From positions 744,001 to 808,000 of the forward strand of contig CAZHDY010000001.1 of assembly GCA_964531025.1 (NCBI GenBank): a stretch of 64,000 nucleotides of DNA, given 5' to 3'. Every line of letters starts with the position of its first letter. Within the stretch, counting starts at the first letter, position 1. The position numbers and the translations under genes are program-made. This DNA is from CALMEC01 sp964531025 (GTDB taxonomy: Bacteria > Actinomycetota > Thermoleophilia > Miltoncostaeales > Miltoncostaeaceae). This document shows, one piece after another, positions 17,056-25,702 of the stretch. The notes under the pieces are model-generated. The model was not told where the DNA came from. It saw nothing but the letters and a program-made list of their open reading frames with translations, and searched no databases.

Positions 17056-17364
17056 TCAGAGTTCGGGGAGCTCCGCCCCGTCGCGTACGAACATCCACCA
17101 CCGGTAGAAGGTGTCCCGCTGGTCCGACACCACCGAGACCGGTGTCGCCGGATCGGCCGGATCCCACTCGAACGCCTGACGGGCCAGGCGCGTGGCGTCG
17201 ATATCCGTACGACCCCACCGACGCAGTGCGCGCTCCACGCCGTCCGGTGCCGAATCGCCCCCACCGGAGAACCGCGCGCCGCACCCTGCGCAGGTGCCCT
17301 CGTCCGGCACCTCCACGCCGTCGACGATGACCCCGCGGCAGAAGGGGCAGTCCAGACGGATCAT
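17056..17364 (-). CDS. Hypothetical zinc-ribbon protein
   Basis: Protein of 102 residues. It begins MIRLDCPFCRGVIVDG and continues with CAGCGARF, giving a two-CxxC zinc ribbon. The C-terminal half (FEWDPADPATP, DTFYRWWMFVRDG) has no family I recognise. It lies between surE and a membrane protein gene on the same strand, 16 nt from the latter. The ATG choice rests on the zinc ribbon beginning there. Confidence 0.7.
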   Translation of the reverse strand: MIRLDCPFCRGVIVDGVEVPDEGTCAGCGARFSGGGDSAPDGVERALRRWGRTDIDATRLARQAFEWDPADPATPVSVVSDQRDTFYRWWMFVRDGAELPEL

Positions 17365-17380
17365 GACGGGATCGCGGTGA

Positions 17381-18127
17381 TCACCACACCGCGGGGATGA
17401 TGATGGCGAGCGCGGCGATGATGACCGAGCCGACGGCGGAGAACGGCACCCCTCGCGATCCCAGCAGTCGCCATCCGGCGACATAGGCGAGAAGCCCGGT
17501 GATGCCCGCGAGGACGATCAGCGTGCCCTGGCCCCACTCGAACATGTTGCGCGACAGTGCCACCCCGCCCAGCACCGCCGTGAGGATGGATGCCGTGCCG
17601 ATGGACTCGACGGCCTCACCATGACCGCGACGGATCTCGGTGGTCTCGAAGGCGAGCCAGATGCCGACCAGGATGTTCCACGCGGCGATGACGATGAGGG
17701 TGGCGGGCCGGTCGACCTCCGTTCCGAACCAATCGATGGCAAGGACGACTCCGACGACGAGTGCCGTGAGTGACAGGAGCCCGACGGCCGGCCACAGGAC
17801 ATCCAGGGACCGGCGCTGACGGCCGTCGAGACGTGACGCCGGAGGTATCTCGTTCATGTGATCGGCACGGAATCGGGCCCCGGTGCCGAAGCGCCGCCAG
17901 ACGAGGACGGCCAGCCCGAAGATGGCGATGCCGACGGCGATGCCGATGATGAGCGACACGGTCGCCGCGCCCTTGGGGCTTCGTCCGCCGAAGCGGTAGA
18001 TGTTGTAGACGATCAGCCAGCCGACGATCAGGGACGACACGAGCCACGACACCTGTCGTGAGAACGGAAGCGACGCCCGTTGCGCCGACGGCGGAGGACC
18101 GGTGTCGGTCAATCTGTTGCTGCCCAT
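17381..18127 (-). CDS. Hypothetical multi-pass membrane protein
   Basis: Protein of 248 residues with about seven hydrophobic segments, for example VSWLVSSLIVGWLIVYNIY, AAVGLLSL-region, TLIVIAAWNILVGIWLAF and the C-terminal VGSVIIAALAIIIPAVW. No known domain recognised. It sits 6 nt downstream of rdgB and is probably expressed with the rph-rdgB operon. Confidence 0.75.
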   Translation of the reverse strand: MGSNRLTDTGPPPSAQRASLPFSRQVSWLVSSLIVGWLIVYNIYRFGGRSPKGAATVSLIIGIAVGIAIFGLAVLVWRRFGTGARFRADHMNEIPPASRLDGRQRRSLDVLWPAVGLLSLTALVVGVVLAIDWFGTEVDRPATLIVIAAWNILVGIWLAFETTEIRRGHGEAVESIGTASILTAVLGGVALSRNMFEWGQGTLIVLAGITGLLAYVAGWRLLGSRGVPFSAVGSVIIAALAIIIPAVW

Positions 18128-18133
18128 GTCCCC

Positions 18134-18721
18134 CTATCCTGCCACGTCGCCGGCCAACACCCGCGCGAGTCGCCGGACAGCCCGACCCCGGTGCGAGATG
18201 GCCGCCTTCTCCGCCGACGACATCTGGGCCATGGTCCGCCCCTGGGCGTCGTCCAGCGGCTGGAACACGGGGTCGTAGCCGAACCCTGCATCGCCTCGCG
18301 GCTCGAGGGTGATCCGACCGGGGCACGATCCCTCGGCCACGAATACCCCTCCGTCGCCGGTCAGCGCCACGAGCACGGTGGCGAAACACGCTTCGCGGTC
18401 ACCACGGCCCTGGAGCTCCTGCACGAGGAGTCGGCAGTTGTCCTCATAGGTCGCCTCGGGACCGGCGTAGCGCGACGAGTAGACGCCCGGTCGCCCGTCC
18501 AGGGCATGCACGAAAAGCCCCGAGTCGTCGGCCACCACGATCTCGTCATCGTCCGCCGACAGACGGAGCTCGGCCGCCTTCAGCCAGGCGTTCTGGAGCA
18601 GGGTGGAACCCGTCTCGTCGACGTCGAATCCGTCGGGCGCCGGACGCACGTCCACGCCGCCGAGGATCTCCGAGATCTCGCGTACCTTGTCGCGATTGCC
18701 CGTGGCGAGCGCGACCCTCAC
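18134..18721 (-). CDS. rdgB: Non-canonical purine NTP pyrophosphatase (RdgB/HAM1)
   Basis: House-cleaning enzyme of 195 residues that hydrolyses XTP/dITP. Signatures: VALATGNRDKVREISEIL at the N-terminus, NAWLKAAELR, VVADDSGLFVHALDGRPGVY, and the C-terminal GYDPVFQPL and SHRGRAVR. The start overlaps the rph stop by 4 nt, the common rph-rdgB pairing. Confidence 0.97.
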   Translation of the reverse strand: MRVALATGNRDKVREISEILGGVDVRPAPDGFDVDETGSTLLQNAWLKAAELRLSADDDEIVVADDSGLFVHALDGRPGVYSSRYAGPEATYEDNCRLLVQELQGRGDREACFATVLVALTGDGGVFVAEGSCPGRITLEPRGDAGFGYDPVFQPLDDAQGRTMAQMSSAEKAAISHRGRAVRRLARVLAGDVAG

Positions 18722-19443
18722 GCGGTGACCGCGACCGATGCCTGCACCTGCAGCCCGCGGAGCTCCTCGATCCCCGGGGCCGCCAGATCCAGCATGGTGG
18801 TGAGCTCGTCACGCGTGAACGTCTGTCCCTCGGCCGTGGCCTGTACCTCGACGATGCGCCCGGAGCCCGTCATGACGACGTTCATGTCGACCTCGGCAGA
18901 CGAGTCCTCGACGTAACAGAGGTCGAGCAGCGGGGTGTCGCCCACGATGCCGACGCTGATGGCCGCGACGGAGTCCGTAAGAGGCAGGTCGGGCAGTGCA
19001 CCGTCGCGCACCAGCCCGCGCAGCGCGAGCTCGAGGGCCACATAGCCGCCCGTGATGCTGGCGCAGCGTGTGCCGCCGTCGGCCTGGATCACATCGCAGT
19101 CGACCCACACCATGCGCTCACCCAGCGCGTCCAGATCGGTCACCGCACGCAGCGAGCGGCCGATGAGCCGCTGGATCTCCTGCGTACGCCCGTCGACCTT
19201 GCCGCGCGAGGACTCGCGCTGACGACGCTCACCGGTGGAGCCGGGGAGCATCCCGTACTCGGCGCTGATCCATCCGCGCCCCTTGCCGCGCAGCCAGGGC
19301 GGAACCGACTCCTGGATCATGGCGGTGCAGATCACGCGGGTGTTGCCCACGCTGATGAGCACGCTTCCGTGTGCCGATTCGATGAACCCGGGCTGAATGG
19401 TGGCGGGCCGGGCCTGGTCTGGGGTACGTCCGTCTGAGCGCAT
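18718..19443 (-). CDS. rph: Ribonuclease PH
   Basis: Phosphorolytic 3'-5' exoribonuclease that trims tRNA 3' ends; 241 residues. Signatures: MRSDGRTPDQARP, GRGWISAEYGMLPGST, RRQRESSRGKVDGRTQEIQR (split here for length) and DCDVIQADGGTRCASITGG. ATG 19443 matches the family start; the longer frame adds unrelated sequence. Confidence 0.97.
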   Translation of the reverse strand: MRSDGRTPDQARPATIQPGFIESAHGSVLISVGNTRVICTAMIQESVPPWLRGKGRGWISAEYGMLPGSTGERRQRESSRGKVDGRTQEIQRLIGRSLRAVTDLDALGERMVWVDCDVIQADGGTRCASITGGYVALELALRGLVRDGALPDLPLTDSVAAISVGIVGDTPLLDLCYVEDSSAEVDMNVVMTGSGRIVEVQATAEGQTFTRDELTTMLDLAAPGIEELRGLQVQASVAVTA

Positions 19444-19536
19444 GCCGCGCAGGATAGCCGTGGATGACGGATGCACGGCCGCGGTGCGGGACGTCGCCGT
19501 GGTCGCCACCGATGCTACGGGGGGTAGTGTGCGCCT

Positions 19537-20304
19537 ATGAGTTCGACACTCGATCTGGCGCGGCTCCTGATGGAGGCCGAGCACGCGGTCGTCCTGACCG
19601 GAGCGGGGATCTCCACCGAGAGCGGCATCCCGGATTTCCGGTCGCCCGGGGGCCTCTGGGAGAAGCACGACCCCATGGTCGTCGGTTCGATGGACACGTT
19701 CATCCGCGATCCGGTGAAGTTCTGGGAGTTCCACCGTCCTCGCTTCGCCGCCGTGGCCGAGGTCGAGCCCAATCCGGCCCACTACGCCGTCGCCGAGTTG
19801 GAGCGGCGGGGCATCGTGAAGGCCGTGATCACACAGAACATCGACGGTCTTCACCGTCGTGCCGGGACGCTCGATCCCATCGAGATCCACGGGTCGCTGT
19901 CAGGTGGACGGTGCCTGCGCTGCGCGCACGCCGTCTCGGCCGACGAGCTGCTGGCCCTTGCCGACGACACCCCGGACGGTGTGCCCCGCTGCCACTGCGG
20001 CTTCCAGCTCAAGAGCAACGTCGTCCTGTTCGGTGAGCTCCTGCCCCCGCTGGCCCTCGAGGCCGCGCTGGAGCAGGCGCAGATGGCGGACCTCCTCCTC
20101 GTCATCGGGTCAAGCCTGGCCGTCGCCCCCGTGAGTGATCTCCCGTCGCTCGTCAAGGGAGGCGGCGGGAAACTCGCGATCCTCACCCAGGGTGAGACCC
20201 CGTACGACCACCGCGCCGACGTGCGCCTCCACACGTGGGCCACGTTGACGATGATCGAGGTGCTCGACCACCTCGACGCCATGGCGGACGGCACCACCAC
20301 GTGA
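19537..20304 (+). CDS. NAD-dependent protein deacylase (sirtuin)
   Basis: Protein of 255 residues with sirtuin motifs: GAGISTESGIPDFRS, TQNIDGLHRRAG with catalytic His in EIHGS, a zinc site from CLRC and CHC (RCHCGFQ), and GSSLAVAPV. It removes acyl groups from lysine using NAD. The third/fourth zinc ligands are CHC rather than the usual CxxC, a small oddity. It overlaps serB by 4 nt. Confidence 0.95.
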   Translation: MSSTLDLARLLMEAEHAVVLTGAGISTESGIPDFRSPGGLWEKHDPMVVGSMDTFIRDPVKFWEFHRPRFAAVAEVEPNPAHYAVAELERRGIVKAVITQNIDGLHRRAGTLDPIEIHGSLSGGRCLRCAHAVSADELLALADDTPDGVPRCHCGFQLKSNVVLFGELLPPLALEAALEQAQMADLLLVIGSSLAVAPVSDLPSLVKGGGGKLAILTQGETPYDHRADVRLHTWATLTMIEVLDHLDAMADGTTT

Positions 20305-21530
20305 GCGACGCGACACCCCGTCCGACGACCCCCGTCGCGGACGAAGCCACATCCCCGTCACTTCTCATCATTCTGACAGGACCCGATCAACCGGGGATCT
20401 CGACGGCCGTATTCGCAGCCCTACGCGGCATGGATGTCCGCGTGCTGGACGTGGAACAGGCCGTCATCCGCCGCCACCTGAACCTGGCGATCCTCCTGGG
20501 GCTGGGGGACGCCGACGAGTCCGATGTCGCCGACCGCGTGAACGCGATCGCCGGCCGGTTCGGGCTGACAGCCGAGTACCTCGACGGGTTGGACGAGCAC
20601 GAGGAACGACGCACGGGGCGCATGATCGTCACCGTCCTCGGCCACCCCCTGCGTGCGAACCACCTGGCCGCGGTGACCCAACGGTTGTGGGAGCACCGCG
20701 CCAACATCGACAGCATCCGCCGACTGTCGCACACGCCTGTGACGACGCTCGAGCTGTCGGTGTCCGGTGCGCGGGGCGACGAGCTTCGCCGTGAGCTCGC
20801 CGCCGTCTCCGTCAAGCACGGCATCGACATCGCCGTCTCGCCGGCCGGCCTCGCACGCCGTGGTCGCCGGCTGGTCGTGATGGACGTCGACTCGACGCTC
20901 ATCACCGGCGAGGTGATCGAGATGCTCGCCGAGCATGCCGGCCGTGCCGAGGAGGTACGCGCGGTCACCGAGGCCGCCATGCGCGGGGAGCTCGACTTCG
21001 CCGACAGCCTCCGGCACCGTGTGGCCGCGCTGGAGGGCCTTCCCGTGACCGTTCTGGACGCGGTTCGGGCCGACGTCACGATGACACCGGGCGCCCGCAC
21101 GCTCTGCCGCACGCTTCGCGAGCTCGGCTTCTCGATCGCCCTCGTGTCCGGAGGGTTCGCCGAGGTCGTCGAGCCCCTGGGACGCGAGGTCGGGGCGACC
21201 TACGTGCGCGCCAACAGCCTCGAGGTGAAGGACGGCCTCCTCACCGGACGTGTGACCGGACCGATCGTCGACCGGACGGGAAAGGCCGACGCGCTGCGCG
21301 AGTTCGCCGAGCGGGAGAGGCTTCCGCTGTCGCGGACCGTCGCCATCGGCGACGGCGCCAACGATCTGGAGATGCTCGCCGCCGCCGGACTCGGGATCGC
21401 CTTCAACGCGAAGCCGGTGGTGCAGGCGCAGGCCGACACGTCCGTGAACGTCCCCTACCTCGACTCTGTTCTGTACCTGCTCGGCATCAACGCCGACGAC
21501 GTGCACGAGAGCACCGAGGGCTGCGGCTGA
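20301..21530 (+). CDS. serB: Phosphoserine phosphatase SerB with N-terminal ACT region
   Basis: Protein of 409 residues. The N-terminal ~190 residues form two ACT-like segments (LLIILTGPDQPGISTAVFAA; MIVTVLGHPLRANHLAAVTQ), the C-terminal part is the HAD phosphatase: MDVDSTLITGEVIEMLAEHA, ALVSGGFAEV, and AIGDGANDLEML. It performs the last step of serine synthesis; the ACT region may bind serine. GTG 20301 overlaps the sirtuin stop (GTGA). Confidence 0.95.
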   Translation: MSDATPRPTTPVADEATSPSLLIILTGPDQPGISTAVFAALRGMDVRVLDVEQAVIRRHLNLAILLGLGDADESDVADRVNAIAGRFGLTAEYLDGLDEHEERRTGRMIVTVLGHPLRANHLAAVTQRLWEHRANIDSIRRLSHTPVTTLELSVSGARGDELRRELAAVSVKHGIDIAVSPAGLARRGRRLVVMDVDSTLITGEVIEMLAEHAGRAEEVRAVTEAAMRGELDFADSLRHRVAALEGLPVTVLDAVRADVTMTPGARTLCRTLRELGFSIALVSGGFAEVVEPLGREVGATYVRANSLEVKDGLLTGRVTGPIVDRTGKADALREFAERERLPLSRTVAIGDGANDLEMLAAAGLGIAFNAKPVVQAQADTSVNVPYLDSVLYLLGINADDVHESTEGCG

Positions 21531-21569
21531 CGTCGTTTCGAACCCGCGGGGTGCCGGTGGTCCAAACCG

Positions 21570-21706
21570 CTGTGGCAGTTCTGGTGCCAGGCACCGGAAC
21601 TGCCACAGCCAATGCACCCTTCCCAGAAACCCCCTTATGAGCAGGCGCTTCGCTGATTGTGCCGTTTGACACCGAGTTGTTAAGTGCCTGGCACCAGCGT
21701 TGACAG
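21570..21706. repeat. REP-like element, copy 1
   Basis: An 18-bp hairpin (CTGTGGCAGTTCTGGTGC, loop CAG, GCACCGGAACTGCCACAG; one G-T pair) occupies 21570-21608. A 30-nt segment at 21677-21706 (TTGTTAAGTGCCTGGCACCA...) is identical, in inverted orientation, to 60465-60494. Both contain the GTGCCNGGCAC core. It fills the serB-asparaginase gap. Confidence 0.85.
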
Positions 21707-21754
21707 GCCCCGAACGGCACCCCTGACGAGACCACTCGGCTACCCTGCCTCACC

Positions 21755-22744
21755 GTGAATACCGAGCAGCCGCGGAAAGTCGCGATCATCCAGACCGGTG
21801 GGACCATCGGGAGTCGTCCCGACGGGGCCGGTGACCTGCGCCCGGACTCCGGGTTCCTCATCGATCGCGTCGCGGACCTCGCGCCGCTCGAGACCCGGGT
21901 GGTCCAGCCGTTCACGTTGCCCAGCCCGCACATCACCCCGCGACACATGCACGAACTCCGTGACTGCGTGCACGACATCCACCGGGACGTGGACGGGATC
22001 GTCATCACCCACGGCACCGATACGCTGGAGGAGACGGCCTTCTATCTCCATCTTACGGTCGACACGTCGACCCCGGTCGTTCTGACGGGCAGCATGCGGC
22101 ACGTCGGCGAGCCCAGTTGGGACGGCCCGTTCAACATCTGGGCCGCGGCGCACACGGCCGCCCACCCCTACTCCACGAACCGCGGCGTGATGGTCGTCTT
22201 CGGCGGCGACATCTTCGACGCACGGACGGTGACGAAGGTGCACACGACGGCGCTCGAGGCGTTCAGCGGCTACCCGGGACCCATCGGCCGCATCGACACC
22301 GTCGATGGGAATCCGTCTCTGCGCTACTTCGCGCAACCGGAGCTGCGCCGGCCGGTCGCCCCCGCCGGACCGACGGCACGCGTCGAGATCCTGACGGCCT
22401 ACGCGGGATGGACCGGCGAGGGCCTCATCGGAGCCCTGCGCCGCTCCGACGGGGTGGTCATCGCAGCACTCGGATCCGGGAACCTCCCGGCCGAGCTCGT
22501 CGGCATCATCGCGGCCACCGACAAACCGGTCGTCATCGCGACGCGAACGGACATCGGCCCCATCCTGCCCGTCTACGGGTACGAGGGCGGTGGCAAGACC
22601 CTGGAACGTGCCGGTGCCATCCCGGCATCCTTCCTGAACGCCTTCAAGGCCCGCATCAAGCTGATCGTGCTCCTGTCGCTCGGCTACGACCGCGCACAGA
22701 TCGATGCTTCATTCCGAGCCTACGGAGCGCCTTCCGTCGTCTGA
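21755..22744 (+). CDS. L-asparaginase (type I/II asparaginase family)
   Basis: Protein of 329 residues hydrolysing L-asparagine to aspartate. Catalytic Thr motifs are present: IIQTGGTIGS near the N-terminus and VITHGTDTLEETAFYL. VVLTGSMRHVGEPSWDGPFN is a further family signature. No signal peptide, so cytoplasmic. GTG start. The 3' end overlaps the convergent murI by 25 nt. Confidence 0.95.
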   Translation: MNTEQPRKVAIIQTGGTIGSRPDGAGDLRPDSGFLIDRVADLAPLETRVVQPFTLPSPHITPRHMHELRDCVHDIHRDVDGIVITHGTDTLEETAFYLHLTVDTSTPVVLTGSMRHVGEPSWDGPFNIWAAAHTAAHPYSTNRGVMVVFGGDIFDARTVTKVHTTALEAFSGYPGPIGRIDTVDGNPSLRYFAQPELRRPVAPAGPTARVEILTAYAGWTGEGLIGALRRSDGVVIAALGSGNLPAELVGIIAATDKPVVIATRTDIGPILPVYGYEGGGKTLERAGAIPASFLNAFKARIKLIVLLSLGYDRAQIDASFRAYGAPSVV

Positions 22745-23580
22745 CCGGCGGTTGCTCCGCCGCGCTCACCCGTCGGAGACTCGGGGTCGACCCGTTCCAC
22801 GTCGCCCATCGGCATCTGGAGAAACCGGCTGCCAACCGTCCGGAACGCGGCGACATCACCGCTGCAGGCGAACCGGTAGGTGCCCTCCCCGGACCCCTGC
22901 CGGCGCTGTCCTCGTCGGTCGAGTGTCTCCCCCACATCCCGGGCGAGTTCCTCACCGGCCTTGATGATGGACACACCGGACAGCTGTCGGCGGAGGATCT
23001 TCTCCACCATCGGATAGTGGGTGCACCCGAGGATGACGGTGTCGACCTCGGCCCGGCGCAGGGGTTCGGTGTAGTCGCGGATCATCTCCACCATGTCGTC
23101 GCCCCACTCCGTGCCGGCCTGGATGGCGGGTGCCAGACGGGGGCATGCCACGCTCGTCACCGCGACACCGGCGTCGTTCGCATGGATCATGCGCTCGTAG
23201 CTGCCGCTCTCGACGGTGGCCTCGGTCGCCAGAAGCCCGACGCGCCGCGCCCGCGTCGTCTGGGCGGCGGCCCGCGCCTCGGGTCCCATCACGCCCATGA
23301 CCGGAACGTCCAGGTGGGTCTGCAGGTATTCGAGAGCCGCGGCGGTGGCCGTGTTGCACGCGACCACGATGAGCTTGACGTCCTGAGCGATGAGCCAGTT
23401 GGCGATTGCGAGGGCGCGTCGGCGGAGGTCGTCGGTGCTCTTCTCCCCGTACGGGAAGTAGGCGGTGTCGCCGTAGTAGATGAAGTTCTCGGTGGCCAGG
23501 CCGACGAGGCATTCCTCGAGCACCGTCAGCCCGCCGACTCCCGAGTCGAAGACCCCGATCGGCCGATCCGCGTCGGACAG
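22720..23580 (-). CDS. murI: Glutamate racemase MurI (CTG start)
   Basis: Supplies D-glutamate for peptidoglycan. Second-half motifs are VVACNTATAAALEYL and ILGCTHYPMVEKIL with the two catalytic cysteines. The essential N-terminal RPIGVFDSGVGGLTV (catalytic Asp) lies upstream of the first ATG/GTG/TTG codon. Only a CTG at 23580 (LSDADRPIG) can serve: the preceding in-frame stop is at 23584-23586 and GGGAGG lies about 8 nt upstream. That gives 286 residues, the normal family length. The upstream flavin reductase stop is 3 nt away. Confidence 0.9.
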   Translation of the reverse strand: MSDADRPIGVFDSGVGGLTVLEECLVGLATENFIYYGDTAYFPYGEKSTDDLRRRALAIANWLIAQDVKLIVVACNTATAAALEYLQTHLDVPVMGVMGPEARAAAQTTRARRVGLLATEATVESGSYERMIHANDAGVAVTSVACPRLAPAIQAGTEWGDDMVEMIRDYTEPLRRAEVDTVILGCTHYPMVEKILRRQLSGVSIIKAGEELARDVGETLDRRGQRRQGSGEGTYRFACSGDVAAFRTVGSRFLQMPMGDVERVDPESPTGERGGATAGQTTEGAP

Positions 23581-23583
23581 CGT

Positions 23584-24066
23584 TCAGTCCTCCCGGGGCA
23601 GGAGCGTGCGGTAATGCCCCCGGTAGTACAGGACCGGCTCTCCGGCTGTGACGTCCACCTGTTCGACACGGCCGACCAGGATGGTGTGGTCACCCCCGTC
23701 GAACGTCGCGTGACGTGCACAGCAGAGCCGGGTGATCCCCGCGTGCAGAAGCGGGGCGCCGTGTCGTCCGACCTCCCACTCCAGGCCCTCGAACCGATCG
23801 TCGGGACTCGCGAAGCGCGCGGAGAGATCGGCGTCGTCCTCACCGAGGATGTGCACGGCGAAACCGGGAGCCGCCACCAGCGCATCGTGCGCATAGGCGC
23901 GCCGGGCGAGGGCGACCGTGATGAGCGGCGGATCGAGTGAGAGTGACGAGAACGCCGATACGGTCATGCCCTCGGGCCCGGCCGCGGTGACGACGGTCAC
24001 CCCGCTCGCCCAGTGCGAGAGGCCGGCCCGGAAGTCGTCGGGGGTCACATCGTGCGTATCCGCCAT
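23584..24066 (-). CDS. Flavin reductase family (FMN-binding) protein
   Basis: Protein of 160 residues of the flavin reductase-like/HpaC fold: FRAGLSHWASGVTVVTA, GMTVSAFSSLSLDPPLITVA, GFAVHILGEDDADLSARFA, and HTILVGRVEQV. It reduces FMN/FAD with NAD(P)H, usually for a partner monooxygenase, none of which is adjacent. ATG 24066 is taken; ATG 24075 is possible. murI follows 3 nt downstream. Confidence 0.9.
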   Translation of the reverse strand: MADTHDVTPDDFRAGLSHWASGVTVVTAAGPEGMTVSAFSSLSLDPPLITVALARRAYAHDALVAAPGFAVHILGEDDADLSARFASPDDRFEGLEWEVGRHGAPLLHAGITRLCCARHATFDGGDHTILVGRVEQVDVTAGEPVLYYRGHYRTLLPRED

Positions 24067-24270
24067 GCGGAGCATGCTAACGGGACGCGGACCGCGCCCG
24101 ACCGGCGGAGGCTGAAACGTGACGCCATTTCCGCGATCCCTCATACACACGGGAGCGCGGCCTGAGGCCGGACGGCCGAGGACGACGGCGTCCACGGCGG
24201 GAGCCCCCTCCACGGCGGGTATTCGGCGGCCGAAGGTTCCCGGCGGGGCCCAGGTGAGAGGATGCCCGCC

Positions 24271-25620
24271 ATGACCCAGACTATGCATCCACGATTGGCC
24301 GAGGTTCTCGCCACGGTCAACCGTCGTTATCGAAACGAGCCGGAGTTCATCCAGGCCGTGACCGAGGTCCTCGAGACCCTCACCCCCGTGCTCGAGGAGC
24401 ACCCCGAATACACCGAGGCCGGACTCCTCGAACGCATGATGGAACCCGAACGCCTCGTCAGCTTCCGCGTCCCCTGGACCGACGACGCCGGCCGTGTCCA
24501 CGTCAACCGCGGCTTCCGCATCGGCTTCAACGGTGCCCTCGGCCCTTACAAGGGCGGCCTTCGGTTCCACCCGACCGTCTACCCGGGGATCATCCGCTTC
24601 CTCGGATTCGAGCAGACCTTCAAGAACGCACTCACCGGTCAGGCGATCGGCGGCGGCAAGGGCGGCGCCGACTTCGATCCGCGCGGTAAGAGCGAGACCG
24701 AGGTCATGCGGTTCTGCCAATCGTTCATCACCGAGCTCTCGCACCACATCGGCGAGCAGACGGACATCCCCGCCGGCGACATCGGTGTCGGCGAGCGGGA
24801 GATCGGCTACATGTTCGGCCACTACCGTCGGCTCACGCAGCGGCACGAGTGGGGCGTCCTCACCGGCAAGCCGCTCATCTCGGGTGGTCTTCGCCTTCGC
24901 ACCGAGGCCACCGGCTACGGGCTCATCACGTTCGTCCAGGAGATGCTCGCCACCCTGGGTGAGACCTTCTACGGCCGTCGCGTGCTTGTGTCCGGCTCCG
25001 GCAACGTCGCCATCTATGCTGCGGAGAAGGCCCAGGAGCTCGGAGCGCACGTCGTCGGATGCTGCGACTCCGGTGGATACGTCGTCGATGAGGACGGACT
25101 GGACGTCGACCTGCTGCGGGTCGTGAAGACGCAGGAACGCCTGCGCCTCACCGAGTACGCCAGCCGACGTGGATCGTCGGCCACGTATGTCGCCGACCGG
25201 CCGATCTGGGAGGTTCCCTGCGAGATCGCCCTCCCGTGCGCCACGGAGAACGAGCTGGACGGCGACCACGCCAAGATGCTGATCGACAACGGGGTGCAGG
25301 TCGTGGCCGAGGGCGCCAACATGCCCTCGACGCCCGAGGCCATCAGCGCCTTCCTGAAGGCCGGGGTGCGGTTCGCACCCGGGAAGGCCGCCAACGCGGG
25401 AGGCGTCGCCACATCGTCGTTGGAGATGCAGCAGAACGCCACGCTCGACGACTGGACCCGAGAGCGCACCGACGAGGCCCTCACGTCGATCATGCAGTCG
25501 ATCCACACCCGCTGCGTCACCGCGGCCAACCACTTCGGCCAGGAGGGCAACTACGTGGCCGGCGCGAACATGGCCGGATTCATGCGCGTCGCCGACGCCA
25601 TGCTCGCCCTGGGGTACTGA
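24271..25620 (+). CDS. gdhA: Glutamate dehydrogenase, NADP-type
   Basis: Protein of 449 residues interconverting 2-oxoglutarate plus ammonia and glutamate. Signatures: RGFRIGFNGALGPYKGGLRF with the substrate Lys, IGGGKGGADFDPRGKSETEV, Rossmann VLVSGSGNVAIYAAEKA, and APGKAANAGGVATSSLEM. ATG 24271 is chosen because AGAGG has ~10-nt spacing to it but touches the earlier ATG at 24262. It is divergent from the flavin reductase across a 204-bp gap. Confidence 0.96.
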   Translation: MTQTMHPRLAEVLATVNRRYRNEPEFIQAVTEVLETLTPVLEEHPEYTEAGLLERMMEPERLVSFRVPWTDDAGRVHVNRGFRIGFNGALGPYKGGLRFHPTVYPGIIRFLGFEQTFKNALTGQAIGGGKGGADFDPRGKSETEVMRFCQSFITELSHHIGEQTDIPAGDIGVGEREIGYMFGHYRRLTQRHEWGVLTGKPLISGGLRLRTEATGYGLITFVQEMLATLGETFYGRRVLVSGSGNVAIYAAEKAQELGAHVVGCCDSGGYVVDEDGLDVDLLRVVKTQERLRLTEYASRRGSSATYVADRPIWEVPCEIALPCATENELDGDHAKMLIDNGVQVVAEGANMPSTPEAISAFLKAGVRFAPGKAANAGGVATSSLEMQQNATLDDWTRERTDEALTSIMQSIHTRCVTAANHFGQEGNYVAGANMAGFMRVADAMLALGY

Positions 25621-25642
25621 TCTCCGGCAACCTCATGTGAGG

Positions 25643-25677
25643 GGTGCATGCCCTGTGTCCAGCACAGGGCATGCACC
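25643..25677. terminator. Perfect 15-bp hairpin between gdhA and yggS
   Basis: GGTGCATGCCCTGTG, loop TCCAG, CACAGGGCATGCACC. It starts 23 nt after gdhA and ends 25 nt before yggS. There is no T-tract. It could be a factor-dependent or hairpin-only terminator, or an mRNA stabiliser. Confidence 0.65.
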
Positions 25678-25702
25678 ACACGGCGACGATCGAAGGACGA
25701 CC

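Noticed and set aside
22117..23940. 607-codon open frame on the plus strand
   Set aside because: Runs through the 3' end of the asparaginase gene and antisense to murI and the flavin reductase. No recognisable domain.
23584..25533. Long N-terminal extension of the flavin reductase frame
   Set aside because: The part beyond 24066 is antisense to gdhA; the family domain begins at the proposed start.
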